DNA from: JBHPGW01 sp042569785
GTDB taxonomy: Bacteria > Planctomycetota > Phycisphaerae > Sedimentisphaerales > Anaerobacaceae
Direction: 5' to 3'
Assembly: GCA_042569785.1 (NCBI GenBank)
Contig: JBHPGW010000031.1
Span: forward strand, 1 to 31,465
DNA: 31,465 nucleotides
The notes below the pieces were generated by a model, which did not search any database, was not told the origin of the DNA, and worked only from the letters and a program-made list of their open reading frames with translations. How positions within the stretch are numbered: position 1 is the first letter of the stretch; the number at the start of each line of letters is the position of its first letter. Made by a program: the position numbers and the translations under genes. Shown here piece after piece: positions 7,100 through 15,289 of this stretch.

Positions 7100-8098
7100 C
7101 TATGTTGCCTCGGTAATAACTACGGCCTGCTTACCGATCGATTGGGCCAGTTGTCCACGAAAGATCGTTTTATCCTCGATAAGAAGTTCAACCGGTTCAT
7201 TAACGCCTTTACCGAGCAGCAAAACATCTCCAACACAAATATCCATTAGCTCCTCAAAGTTCAGTGATAACGAGCAAAACTCTGCGGTAATCGTAGCGGG
7301 CGTATTGTGCACATGATTAAGCACCATCTTCGAGACTTCTGCCGGCGAGACTTCATGAGCGCCGCCTTCTTCTCCTATAATGAGTTTGAGCTTGTCAGCA
7401 AACACTAAAAAAGCAACTTGGGTACTGTTTTCGGATTCGACTTTTTTTATACTAAGAGTTACTTTACACAGTTCCTCACTGCCATACAACTCAAGAGGGA
7501 CATAGTTTTTTGCTATATTACCAAGCGGATTAAACCCACTGTTTTCGCATGACAGTGAAACTGAATCAATTAATGCAGAGGTAATATCCGATAGAAGCGA
7601 AACTTCTAATTGCGACAACTCCTTTATCGCTTCTTCGTCCTGTTCGCTCTTGCTGTCGCCGAGCAATTCATTTGTCCAGATTACGGCACTTTTGCCCGGT
7701 ATGCAAACAAGTCCGCCCTGAACATGGGATACCGAACCGGCATTTTGATTCTGCTGGGCGGGGTTTTCAACAAAGCCCATAACCTGAAAGTAATTATCGG
7801 CTTTATTTTCAGCTACCTCATTAAGGAAAAAATCCGCAAATATCTGATTTATCGAGACGATCTCGACGTCATAGCTGTTATTGTATAAATCACTGAATCT
7901 TTTGTTTATTTCCGCAGTGATCTTTTTTATCAACTCATTGATCTTCCTCAGTTGAGCACCGTTAAAGTAGTGAGGCTGATGCCAATCATATTCGACAGTT
8001 TCTATTTGATCGTCTTGAACAGATGATTGTGATTTGACTGCATTTATAAGTTGCTGCAATTTTTCTTTACTTTGGCTGTTAATGATCATTTCGCTCAT
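7100..8098 (-). CDS. fliM: Flagellar motor switch protein FliM (divergent)
   Basis: A 332-residue protein with the FliM layout. A short N-terminal peptide is followed by the CheC-like middle domain (about 37-225; 'VEYDWHQP', then 'VEIVSINQIFADFF'). A C-terminal SpoA domain spans about 250-330 and ends 'VELLIEDKTIFRGQLAQSIGKQAVVITE'. FliM links FliG to FliN in the C-ring and normally binds CheY-P through its N-terminus. Here the usual L-S-Q-x-E-I-D-x-L-L motif is degraded: residues 8-17 read SQSKEKLQQL with no Ile-Asp pair. The middle domain is also divergent. It is placed as expected, directly before fliN. Identity rests on both domains and context. Confidence 0.85.
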   Translation of the reverse strand: MSEMIINSQSKEKLQQLINAVKSQSSVQDDQIETVEYDWHQPHYFNGAQLRKINELIKKITAEINKRFSDLYNNSYDVEIVSINQIFADFFLNEVAENKADNYFQVMGFVENPAQQNQNAGSVSHVQGGLVCIPGKSAVIWTNELLGDSKSEQDEEAIKELSQLEVSLLSDITSALIDSVSLSCENSGFNPLGNIAKNYVPLELYGSEELCKVTLSIKKVESENSTQVAFLVFADKLKLIIGEEGGAHEVSPAEVSKMVLNHVHNTPATITAEFCSLSLNFEELMDICVGDVLLLGKGVNEPVELLIEDKTIFRGQLAQSIGKQAVVITEAT

Positions 8099-8129
8099 TG
8101 TTATCTCAACTTTTTAGAAAGTATATTTA

Positions 8130-9602
8130 TCAAGTTAATTGTACAACCTCATCCTGGCGATACTGACGGACTTTAAGTCTCAGGGTTCTTGCGCTGATGC
8201 CTAACATCTTTGCTGCCTTGGACTGATTGCCACTGGTATGGTCCAGAGTATCCAGGATCGCCTTTCTCTCTACCGCATTAAGCGGAAGACCAACCATATC
8301 CGTGTTTGACAATTCGCTGTTATCGACCAGCAGTTTCTCTCGCTGCTGAAGCGGCTGAAGCTCATCGAACAGCCACGAAACATCCGCTAAAGACAAACTC
8401 TGCCCAACTCCTAAGATCAGCGATGTCATTACGACATTACGCAATTGTCTGATATTGCCGGGCCAATCGTATTTGGCAAAAATATTCATCATTGCAGGAT
8501 CGAGCCTGGTGATTTGACGCTGGGTCTGTCTGGCATTAAGATTCACAAAGTGCCATACAAGGTCGGGCAAATCTTCGGGCCTGTCTTTCAAAGCCGGCAC
8601 GATCAGTTTTACTCCGCATAAACGGTAATAAAGGTCCTGTCTGAATCGACCTTCGGCAACTTCGGCAAGCAGATCTTTATTCGTTGTGCTTATTATTCTT
8701 ACATTGACCTTAACGCTCTCACAGCCTCCGACACGTTCAAAATCCTGCTGCTCAAGAACTCGCAGCAATTTGGATTGGAAGTTTATGGGCGTTTCTGTAA
8801 TTTCGTCCAGCAGCAAAGTCCCGCCATGCGCCATTTCAAATCGACCTTTGCGCTGTGCGTGCGCTCCGGTAAAGGCTCCTTTTTCATGGCCAAACAATTC
8901 GCTTTCCAACAGTGTGTTGCTCAGTGCCGCACAGTTGACTCTCACATATGGCCCCAGCGATCTTCGGCTGTGATGGTGAATGAGCAGAGCGATCAGTTCT
9001 TTGCCTGTTCCACTTGAGCCGTTTATCAAGACCGGCATTGAAGTCGGTGCGATTTTTTTTGCCAGTTCCACGGTCTGAGTTAGCTTACGGCTTTTGCCCA
9101 CAATTCGGTAAACTGTATTAGCACCCTGCTCAACAACATCGCAGTTATGAATATTGTGATTTGGCAGAAAGGTGTCAAGCAAACTGCCGATCTTCTGAGG
9201 ATTGAGTGGCTTAATGAGAAAATCGCAACAGCCACTTCGAATAGCATTGATAGCCGCTGATACAAGTTGCTGCTTTTTTTGCTTCTTTTGCGGCTGGGCC
9301 ATCACGATTACCGGCATCTCCGGGGAATCAGTCCTGACCTTGCGAAGAAATTCCTGCTCGGCTCTGAATGAGACAGTAGCTTGAGTAGCCATTTGAGTCC
9401 GCATAAATACAAGATCACAGTTGCCCCGGTCAAATATCTTTATGGCGGATGCCTCGTCTTCGGCAATGTCTCCGCAGATACCCTTCTGAGCTAATATCTC
9501 AAGTATCAAGCGAATCGATTCATTATCGTCATCGACTATTAATATATTTGAACCGGGATTTTCATAGGCCGGCTCAGCGTTGTTTGTTTCAGCTTGACTC
9601 AA
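8130..9602 (-). CDS. Sigma-54-dependent activator with phospho-dead receiver
   Basis: A 490-residue NtrC/FlgR-class protein. The receiver domain (about 18-140) keeps the acidic pocket (VDDD, 23-26) and the Lys of IKP (131). The phospho-accepting Asp is replaced by Arg68 (CDLVFMRTQM) and the usual Thr/Ser by Ala102. The AAA+ domain has Walker A GSSGTGK (195-201), an intact GAFTGA loop (242-247) that contacts sigma-54, and Walker B LLLDE (about 263-267). A Fis-type helix-turn-helix is at about 456-480. It should remodel sigma-54 polymerase from upstream DNA sites, without classical phosphorylation. The gene lies between a TPR gene (41-nt gap) and fliM (31-nt gap) in the unit headed by a sigma-54 promoter at 13248-13262, so it may activate its own transcription. 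No sensor kinase gene is nearby. Confidence 0.93.
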   Translation of the reverse strand: MSQAETNNAEPAYENPGSNILIVDDDNESIRLILEILAQKGICGDIAEDEASAIKIFDRGNCDLVFMRTQMATQATVSFRAEQEFLRKVRTDSPEMPVIVMAQPQKKQKKQQLVSAAINAIRSGCCDFLIKPLNPQKIGSLLDTFLPNHNIHNCDVVEQGANTVYRIVGKSRKLTQTVELAKKIAPTSMPVLINGSSGTGKELIALLIHHHSRRSLGPYVRVNCAALSNTLLESELFGHEKGAFTGAHAQRKGRFEMAHGGTLLLDEITETPINFQSKLLRVLEQQDFERVGGCESVKVNVRIISTTNKDLLAEVAEGRFRQDLYYRLCGVKLIVPALKDRPEDLPDLVWHFVNLNARQTQRQITRLDPAMMNIFAKYDWPGNIRQLRNVVMTSLILGVGQSLSLADVSWLFDELQPLQQREKLLVDNSELSNTDMVGLPLNAVERKAILDTLDHTSGNQSKAAKMLGISARTLRLKVRQYRQDEVVQLT

Positions 9603-9643
9603 TTCTTTACTACTCCATTTACAATATTCACAAAAAGACTGTC

Positions 9644-10633
9644 TTATTTTTTTATCAGCGAGGTGGGGTTATCTGTAATATACCAGCTGATCAAGTCACT
9701 CCTGGCTTTGGCCAACTCTGCCCACGGACAATCAGGTAATTCGGTAATAAGTTGTTGATATTTTTCCCTTGCTGCCTGAGGTTCTTTTTTCTGCAGGCAA
9801 TTACCTGCCTGAAAAAGTACCCAGGCTTTATCCTGGTTTTGCCCATCTTCAAAGAACTGATTTTGACTTAGAGCTCGCTCGTAACAAACACCAGCCTGTT
9901 CCAGATAGCCGCCGCTGTATAAAATATCTCCTAACTCAACCGGCTTCTTAAATTGCTCAGGATACTCTGAAAGCTCATTGAACATTTCCGATATCATCTC
10001 AGCGTATGGCAATTCAGTTGGAGCTTTTTTCTCTGGAACAACCTGCGGTTGCGGTTTTACCACATCAGCGGCAACAGAACTATCAGTTTCGGCTTGAAGA
10101 TTTGGCTCGATAATAATAACAGGGTTGGAAATTTCATCCCGTGATTTTAGTCTGGTAGCCCGGACTTTTTCGATTATTCGCCTCAGATCATTTTTAATTT
10201 CGTTATCCTGATCATCTTGACCTTCATCCGAAGCGGTGATCCGTGTTTTCCATAATTCCTCTTGAACATCAGACGCGGGTGATTGTGAAAGTAGAAAGTT
10301 ACTGCTTCCCGCCACTTGTCCATCCACCTGGGCGGTAAAATTCATGACGATGCTGTTGTTGGTTTTGGGTTTGTGATGACCCAGGTCGGCCTTGCTGAAT
10401 TGGATCGGGATATATGTATTTATTGCTTTTTCAGATTCCGGTGCCAGATCAGTTGTCAGAAGATCAACGGGATCGATCAGTTCAAAGGACTCTTGAATAT
10501 TATCGTAAGTTGCCGACATGCCGGCCGATGCAAAACAAAAATTCAAAATGCACAAACACAGCACAAATCCTGAACTTGAAAAAATTCCAGGCCCCGACTG
10601 ACACTGTTTTAGTTTTTTGGTAATCATTTTCAT
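9644..10633 (-). CDS. Secreted TPR-containing protein of unknown function
   Basis: About 329 residues from the start chosen here. An N-terminal signal sequence has a basic head (KKLKQ) and a hydrophobic core (GFVLCLCILNFCFASAGMSA), with likely cleavage after A-G-M-S-A, so the protein should be periplasmic. The middle is hydrophilic and Asp/Glu-rich. The last 110 residues contain two to three TPR-like helix pairs (ELGDILYSGGYLEQAGVCYE; KAWVLFQAGNCLQKKEPQAA). I chose the ATG at 10633 because it makes a 4-nt ATGA overlap with the stop of the upstream gene; in-frame ATGs at 10648, 10639 and 10627 are alternatives. Its partner is probably the large membrane-anchored TPR protein just upstream. A scaffold for flagellar envelope assembly is a guess. 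Confidence 0.7.
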   Translation of the reverse strand: MKMITKKLKQCQSGPGIFSSSGFVLCLCILNFCFASAGMSATYDNIQESFELIDPVDLLTTDLAPESEKAINTYIPIQFSKADLGHHKPKTNNSIVMNFTAQVDGQVAGSSNFLLSQSPASDVQEELWKTRITASDEGQDDQDNEIKNDLRRIIEKVRATRLKSRDEISNPVIIIEPNLQAETDSSVAADVVKPQPQVVPEKKAPTELPYAEMISEMFNELSEYPEQFKKPVELGDILYSGGYLEQAGVCYERALSQNQFFEDGQNQDKAWVLFQAGNCLQKKEPQAAREKYQQLITELPDCPWAELAKARSDLISWYITDNPTSLIKK

Positions 10634-13173
10634 TTCCATCGTCCCCAAAGCGCCAATGCCGCTTTGTCATAGTTTTGCTGTTGGTTATAGCTTATTGCCA
10701 ACATCTCCAACGCTTTTCGCTTTATCTGACCGGACGGCTTCAAGTCTAAAAGTTGTGAACAAACAGACTCAACCTGTTTGTAATTGCCTGATTTCATGTA
10801 GACGTCGGCTAATTTGAGAGCCACTTTATGGGTCCAGGGACCTGGCTCAGCAGAAATAAGGATCTCGGACAATTTTTTATGAGCAAGTTCCGGTTTGCCT
10901 TTATCAATGTAGCAGTCACTTAGTTCACAAACTATCTTCGCCTTGAGTTGAGAATCCTTGATATACTCGCTTCTTTCGCCGAGCATCGCAATAGCGTTAT
11001 CTACCAGACCCATTCCACGAAAGGCCTTGCTCTTGAGCAGAAAGATTTCAATAGATTCTTTCTGCGAAAACCAGGATGAATGCGCATCTTCGAGCACCTG
11101 AAGTGCCTGGACATAATTATCCTGTAGAAGATAAGCATCAACCAATGAAGAAATATTCAGGCAATATTCATCTTTGGACAGCTGTCCATCCAGTGCGTTT
11201 TGAAAGGCATTGCAGGCAGTCTCGATATTTCCTGAGGCCAGGTTAGTTTTTCCTAAAAGATAATAAGCCGAATACAGATTTTTGCTCTGACGGTCCTTTT
11301 CCATCAGAATGTGTTTGCTTAGCCATTTTGTAGCAGAGTCAAAATCTCCTATTTCATAAAAACATCTGCCGGCCCCGAGAGAGGCGATCCCTTGAAATTC
11401 GTCGGAGAGGTTAAGATTATAAATCTTTCGATAGAGGCGGGCGGCTTCGGCCTTGACATCCATTAGGGCCATCGTATCTGCCAGATCCAGGTAAGCCTGA
11501 CCGATAATTTCCGAATCAGGATACTGCTCAACCAACTGCTTCAAATCCCGGTGTGCGCCGGTATGATCGAGCAGGCTGTTCTTTAATTTACTCGAATTAA
11601 ACAGCGCAAACTGTGCAAGAGATGTTTTTGAAAAACGGTTCGCTACTAATTTGTATTCGGCAATCGCTTTGTCAACACGCCCTTTTTGAGAATGCAAAAG
11701 CCCCAGCGCAAAGTGAATATTAGCAATTTGCGGGTCGTTGTGATAGGTAAGCAAAAACTTTTGCCAAAGTGAACTCGCTTCGGCATTAAGCAGGGAGGTA
11801 TATTGCGAAACATATGAATATTCGTCCAGGTCTGAAACGGTCACTACGCCTTTTTCATCCAACTGCGCCAAAAGACCAACGCAACCGGCTGCTACTGAAA
11901 CAGCCTGTTCTTTCATTGCCGCCGGCAAATAGATACTTACTGGTCGCTTGAGGATGCCTGCACGACCCTGCTCTAAAGACCAATGAACATCAAGAGAAGC
12001 ATTGGAGGCAAACCTGGCCATCAACTCTTCGATCGAGGCTCCATCACAAACGACAGAGAAGCGGGAACTACTTTCGGTGTCAACTTTTTTAATTTTAGGA
12101 CTCAGGCTCGCTTCGTTTAGTTGCTCGGTGCCGGAATTTAAAAAGATTCGTAACTGTGACTCATTCAAAGTGGCCAGCATATCCTGATTAGCGTTCGGAT
12201 TACGCCACAACTCCTCAGGCAGGTCCTTGTCAGAATCACTAAGTGAAAGAACCATTCTGGTTATCGATTCTGCCGCTATAAAGAAACTATCTCGCTGAAT
12301 TTGCTGTGCCCATTTGGCGTCGACATCTATGCTCTCGATCAGAGCAAGTACCCGATAGGCTCTGGTTCTTGCGCCCAGATAACGTTCTTTTTGTATGTCA
12401 ACTAAGCTGCGGTAATAATTGGCGGCGATTTTTACGCCTAAAGAGCGACTCCTTGACACTGTTTTTAATAAACTATCGGCTTGTGAGAGAGCACCGGTTT
12501 CTTTCAGGCATAGGGCCATTTGCAAATGAAGAAAATCTCTAACCGGTTCTTCTCTTACGTTTGTTGAAAGGTTTTGGCTTAACTGATCATAGACGGCATA
12601 TGCTTTGTCGTAATCGGCCTGAAGATAGTATTCCTGGGCGATCTCCAGGGAAAGCGGCTGCCTAGGATCAAGAACCGGCTCGGGCCTGGGGCTTGGGTAA
12701 ATTGCCTGCTCTATAGGTCTTTGGGCTACTTGCTGTACAGGCTGTTGGGCTATGGGATTGGGGGAAGTGGGATATGTTTGATTTGCAAGAGGTGCCGACG
12801 GCGCCTCGGAGAGGATCACAGATGATGGTTTCACAATTGCATACACCATCAATACCGCAATTAGAACGATTCCAGCAAGCAGAGCTGCCTGAAGCAATGA
12901 AATTCGTTTTATAAAGTCAAAAGAAAATGAAAGCCTTGGTATCCTGCCGGAAAATTTTCTACCGCCTGCGAAGAAGTTCCTGACTTTTGCTTTTTCAAGA
13001 TAAGCCAGCTCTCCGGTAAATATCTGTTCTGCAGAGAGCTCTTCGTAAACCGAGTCCGCAAACAACTGTTCCGCTGAAAGATCCTCAGTTATCTGCTCTG
13101 CGAACAAATCATTATCCGGCACAGTTTCCTGAGCTTGCTCTTGCGATTTGATTTTTTGATCTTCAGTAGCCAT
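10630..13173 (-). CDS. Large membrane-anchored TPR protein with STN-like domain
   Basis: 847 residues from the ATG at 13173. A cytoplasmic N-terminus of about 90 residues carries two tandem copies of an 'E-[DE]-L-S-A-E-Q-[LI]-F' motif. One membrane helix follows (LLQAALLAGIVLIAVLMVYA), then a Pro/Gln-rich linker and a long periplasmic part with about ten TPR-like units. Between the TPR blocks an 80-residue segment (codons near 12060-11825) reads like a secretin/TonB short N-terminal (STN) domain: 'VVCDGASIEELMARFASNAS' and 'RPVSIYLPAA...AVSVAAGCVGLLAQLDEKGVVTVSD'. An in-frame ATG at 13227 exists. However, the sigma-54 promoter predicts transcription from about 13236, leaving only 9 nt of leader, and the extra 18 residues look non-coding in character. 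First gene of the unit leading into the activator, fliM, fliN, flhA and fliA. Role unknown; likely an inner-membrane to periplasm scaffold. Confidence 0.78.
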   Translation of the reverse strand: MATEDQKIKSQEQAQETVPDNDLFAEQITEDLSAEQLFADSVYEELSAEQIFTGELAYLEKAKVRNFFAGGRKFSGRIPRLSFSFDFIKRISLLQAALLAGIVLIAVLMVYAIVKPSSVILSEAPSAPLANQTYPTSPNPIAQQPVQQVAQRPIEQAIYPSPRPEPVLDPRQPLSLEIAQEYYLQADYDKAYAVYDQLSQNLSTNVREEPVRDFLHLQMALCLKETGALSQADSLLKTVSRSRSLGVKIAANYYRSLVDIQKERYLGARTRAYRVLALIESIDVDAKWAQQIQRDSFFIAAESITRMVLSLSDSDKDLPEELWRNPNANQDMLATLNESQLRIFLNSGTEQLNEASLSPKIKKVDTESSSRFSVVCDGASIEELMARFASNASLDVHWSLEQGRAGILKRPVSIYLPAAMKEQAVSVAAGCVGLLAQLDEKGVVTVSDLDEYSYVSQYTSLLNAEASSLWQKFLLTYHNDPQIANIHFALGLLHSQKGRVDKAIAEYKLVANRFSKTSLAQFALFNSSKLKNSLLDHTGAHRDLKQLVEQYPDSEIIGQAYLDLADTMALMDVKAEAARLYRKIYNLNLSDEFQGIASLGAGRCFYEIGDFDSATKWLSKHILMEKDRQSKNLYSAYYLLGKTNLASGNIETACNAFQNALDGQLSKDEYCLNISSLVDAYLLQDNYVQALQVLEDAHSSWFSQKESIEIFLLKSKAFRGMGLVDNAIAMLGERSEYIKDSQLKAKIVCELSDCYIDKGKPELAHKKLSEILISAEPGPWTHKVALKLADVYMKSGNYKQVESVCSQLLDLKPSGQIKRKALEMLAISYNQQQNYDKAALALWGRWK

Positions 13174-13247
13174 AGCCTTAACATTTATACGAGTGCAAAA
13201 ATTACTGCCCAAATCAGCGCATTTCACAACCTTGCCTTATCTTTACA

Positions 13248-13262
13248 GCAATAATTGTGCCA
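13248..13262 (-). promoter_or_regulatory. Sigma-54 promoter of the TPR-fliM-fliN-flhA-fliA unit
   Basis: Read on the minus strand, the 15 bases are TGGCAC-AATTA-TTGC, an exact match to the sigma-54 -24/-12 core with correct spacing. The expected start is near 13236. It is the only full match seen in the 257-bp gap upstream of the large TPR gene. It implies activation by one of the two enhancer-binding proteins encoded next to it. Confidence 0.8.
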
Positions 13263-13484
13263 TCTTCTAAAAAAAGCGTTTATAATTGAAATAAATGTAT
13301 TTTTTGCAAAAAACAGCCCTTTTGACCTAAGATATTATCTACATACCACAAATACATGTTCGGATTTCATACAACACGACTGATTTTCTGACAAAAATAA
13401 TTGTGCGAATTCTTTGCGCAGAAAAAAAAGGGTTCAGAGATTTTTTTCGGAACTAAAGGCTAAGACCAGAGGTTGATGCTTTCA

Positions 13485-14918
13485 TCAGGTAGCTGTTACA
13501 AAGTCAGGCGCAACAGGTGTAGACAATTCATTTTGACCTGCCCCTGATTTATTTGCCTCTTTTTGGATTTGATGCTGTTTTACCTTAGCATAAAGCGTTG
13601 TGCGTGTTATTCCAAGCATAGCCGCGGCACGTGTTTTCTGCCAACCTGTTCGCTGAAGTGCGCGAGCAATAAGTTCACGTTCGGCTTTTGCAAGAGAAAG
13701 GTCCAATACCTTCTCGTCCGGCTCATTCGTTGAGAAGCCTGCTTTTGTTGGGTCAATGACAATACTGCTTACACCGATCTTATCTGTTGTCTCGAGCATG
13801 ATCGCTCTTTCCATAACGTTCTGCAATTCACGTACATTTCCAAGCCAATCATGTTCGATCAAAACTTCCTGGGCCAATTTTGTTATTGAAGTTATCTTTT
13901 TAGCCTTTTGGCCGGCGATCGTTGAAGTCTTGAGGAAGTATTCAGCCAGTAGCCCAATATCTTTTCTTCGATGAGCAGTCCGAAGAGGTGCCAGAACTAT
14001 CGGAAAGATGTTCAGACGGTAGTAAAGATCACGCCTAAAGCGGTTGGCCTGGACTTCGCCGTCAAGGTCGCGATTGCTGGAAACGATTATCGTAGCTTCA
14101 CATTTCATCTCCTTTGTACCGCCGACCTTACGGTATGTTTTTTCCTGAAGGACCCGCAGCAGTTTCGCCTGCAGATCCATAGGCATTTCGCTTATTTCGT
14201 CAAGAAATATCGTCCCCGCTCCGGCCAATTCAAAAAGGCCTGTTTTTTCACGGTCGGCACTGGTGAATGAGCCTCTGACATGGCCAAAGAGCTCACTTTC
14301 CAGCAGATTTGCCGTCAAAGCAGCACAATTTACCGCGATAAAAGGCTCGTATGGGTGTTTCAGGGCGTGTATCGCTTTAGCAACCATTTCTTTCCCGGTA
14401 CCGGTTTCTCCGATTATCAGCACCGGATCGCACTGGCTGGACGCGACAAGTTTTATATTTTTAAGAACTTCCAGTGTTGCCCTGCTTTGCCCTACCATAG
14501 AAACCGAGGCGGAGAGTTCGTCGGCAAAAAATTTGGCCGCTTTCCTGTGTGACTTGTCCAGAGCAACATCATCTTTCAATCGCTTCGCGATCTGTTCCAG
14601 CCGGTAATAATCCTGGGAACCGTTTAGATAGTCATCCGCTCCCGCCTGTATGAATTCTCCCCTCAAAGCTTCGTCACTGTCATCGCCGGCAGCGACCACA
14701 ACACAGAGCCTTGTTTTTTTATCAAGCAATTTAACGAATTGTTGAATATCGACCGGACTAAAACGCGAGCCGAAAAGGATCAGGTCAGGACCAACGGATT
14801 CAACAATATTCAAGGCCTCAGTGACATCGTCGGCAGAAAATACCTCATGACCGATCTGCCGAGCTAATTCCTGTAAATTACTTTCCTGACCAGTTGTGAC
14901 AACTCTGTGTAATATCAT
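13485..14918 (-). CDS. Sigma-54-type AAA+ regulator with GSFTSA loop and pseudo-receiver
   Basis: A 477-residue protein with the NtrC layout. The receiver-like domain (about 1-115) has lost every phosphorylation residue. There is no acidic pair near the N-terminus (VVTTGQE), Gly50 sits in place of Asp (PDLILFGSRF), and no Lys is at the DYLNG position. The AAA+ domain keeps Walker A GETGTGK (170-176), Walker B TIFLDE (236-241) and the arginine-rich sensor segment (RFRRDLYYRLN). The sigma-54-contacting GAFTGA loop reads GSFTSA (216-221). A Fis-type helix-turn-helix lies at about 425-448, followed by a 25-residue polar tail. It is divergently oriented to flgD across 603 bp, consistent with a FleQ/FlgR-like flagellar master regulator. 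The loop changes raise doubt about normal sigma-54 remodelling; it could instead be a co-regulator of the second activator. Confidence 0.9.
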   Translation of the reverse strand: MILHRVVTTGQESNLQELARQIGHEVFSADDVTEALNIVESVGPDLILFGSRFSPVDIQQFVKLLDKKTRLCVVVAAGDDSDEALRGEFIQAGADDYLNGSQDYYRLEQIAKRLKDDVALDKSHRKAAKFFADELSASVSMVGQSRATLEVLKNIKLVASSQCDPVLIIGETGTGKEMVAKAIHALKHPYEPFIAVNCAALTANLLESELFGHVRGSFTSADREKTGLFELAGAGTIFLDEISEMPMDLQAKLLRVLQEKTYRKVGGTKEMKCEATIIVSSNRDLDGEVQANRFRRDLYYRLNIFPIVLAPLRTAHRRKDIGLLAEYFLKTSTIAGQKAKKITSITKLAQEVLIEHDWLGNVRELQNVMERAIMLETTDKIGVSSIVIDPTKAGFSTNEPDEKVLDLSLAKAERELIARALQRTGWQKTRAAAMLGITRTTLYAKVKQHQIQKEANKSGAGQNELSTPVAPDFVTAT

Positions 14919-15185
14919 AGTGCCTTAACGTGAATAATTCTACTCACCCCGCAATTCGAGTGACATATTCTGCAGTTTATTTTTTATTGAATTTAACAAA
15001 CTATATCTTTCTTTGGTCATGCCTCTGTATAATTTTCTAACACGGTAATAATCGGCATTTAAACTCAAACAGCTTTAATTTTTTTATGGGACGGGCCAAT
15101 AATGTCACCACCTCTGTAATTGTATTCAATGTTTTTTCCTTTTTTGCGTTATCGGACCCACCTCAGACACAGGGCCGATAGAAAC

Positions 15186-15200
15186 TAAGAGTTACTCTTA
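15186..15200. promoter_or_regulatory. Perfect inverted repeat TAAGAG-TTA-CTCTTA
   Basis: Six-base arms with a 3-bp centre, located about 240 bp upstream of the flgD -24 element, in the region shared by two divergent units. The dyad shape suits a dimeric Fis-type DNA-binding domain. No consensus is known to me, so this is only a candidate operator. Confidence 0.35.
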
Positions 15201-15227
15201 TGCAACTTTTATGGGACGTTATAGCGT

Positions 15228-15243
15228 TTCGATACAAGTCGAA
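15228..15243. promoter_or_regulatory. Inverted repeat TTCGA-N6-TCGAA
   Basis: Five-base perfect arms around six bases (TACAAG), about 190 bp upstream of the flgD sigma-54 promoter. This falls within the distance range usual for enhancer sites. Candidate activator-binding dyad; short arms make chance occurrence possible. Confidence 0.3.
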
Positions 15244-15289
15244 TAAAAAAACCTTCTTCAATGTGTAATTTATCCGGACGTGTGAAAAC

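Noticed and set aside
13300..13313. Perfect palindrome TTTTTTGCAAAAAA upstream of the TPR operon
   Set aside because: Mostly homopolymer arms in AT-rich DNA; no second copy seen, so chance is likely.
13473..13487. Hairpin TGATG-AAAG-CATCA over the stop of the minus-strand regulator gene as a terminator
   Set aside because: Short stem and no T-run downstream on the minus strand.
14951..14965. Sigma-54-like site TGTCAC-TCGAA-TTGC upstream of the minus-strand regulator gene
   Set aside because: The near-invariant GG of the -24 element is GT; without other support it is not counted as a promoter.
15148..15180. TCCGATAA (minus) and GCCGATAG (plus) as sigma-28 -10 elements
   Set aside because: No TAAA-like -35 sequence at the required 15-bp spacing on either strand.
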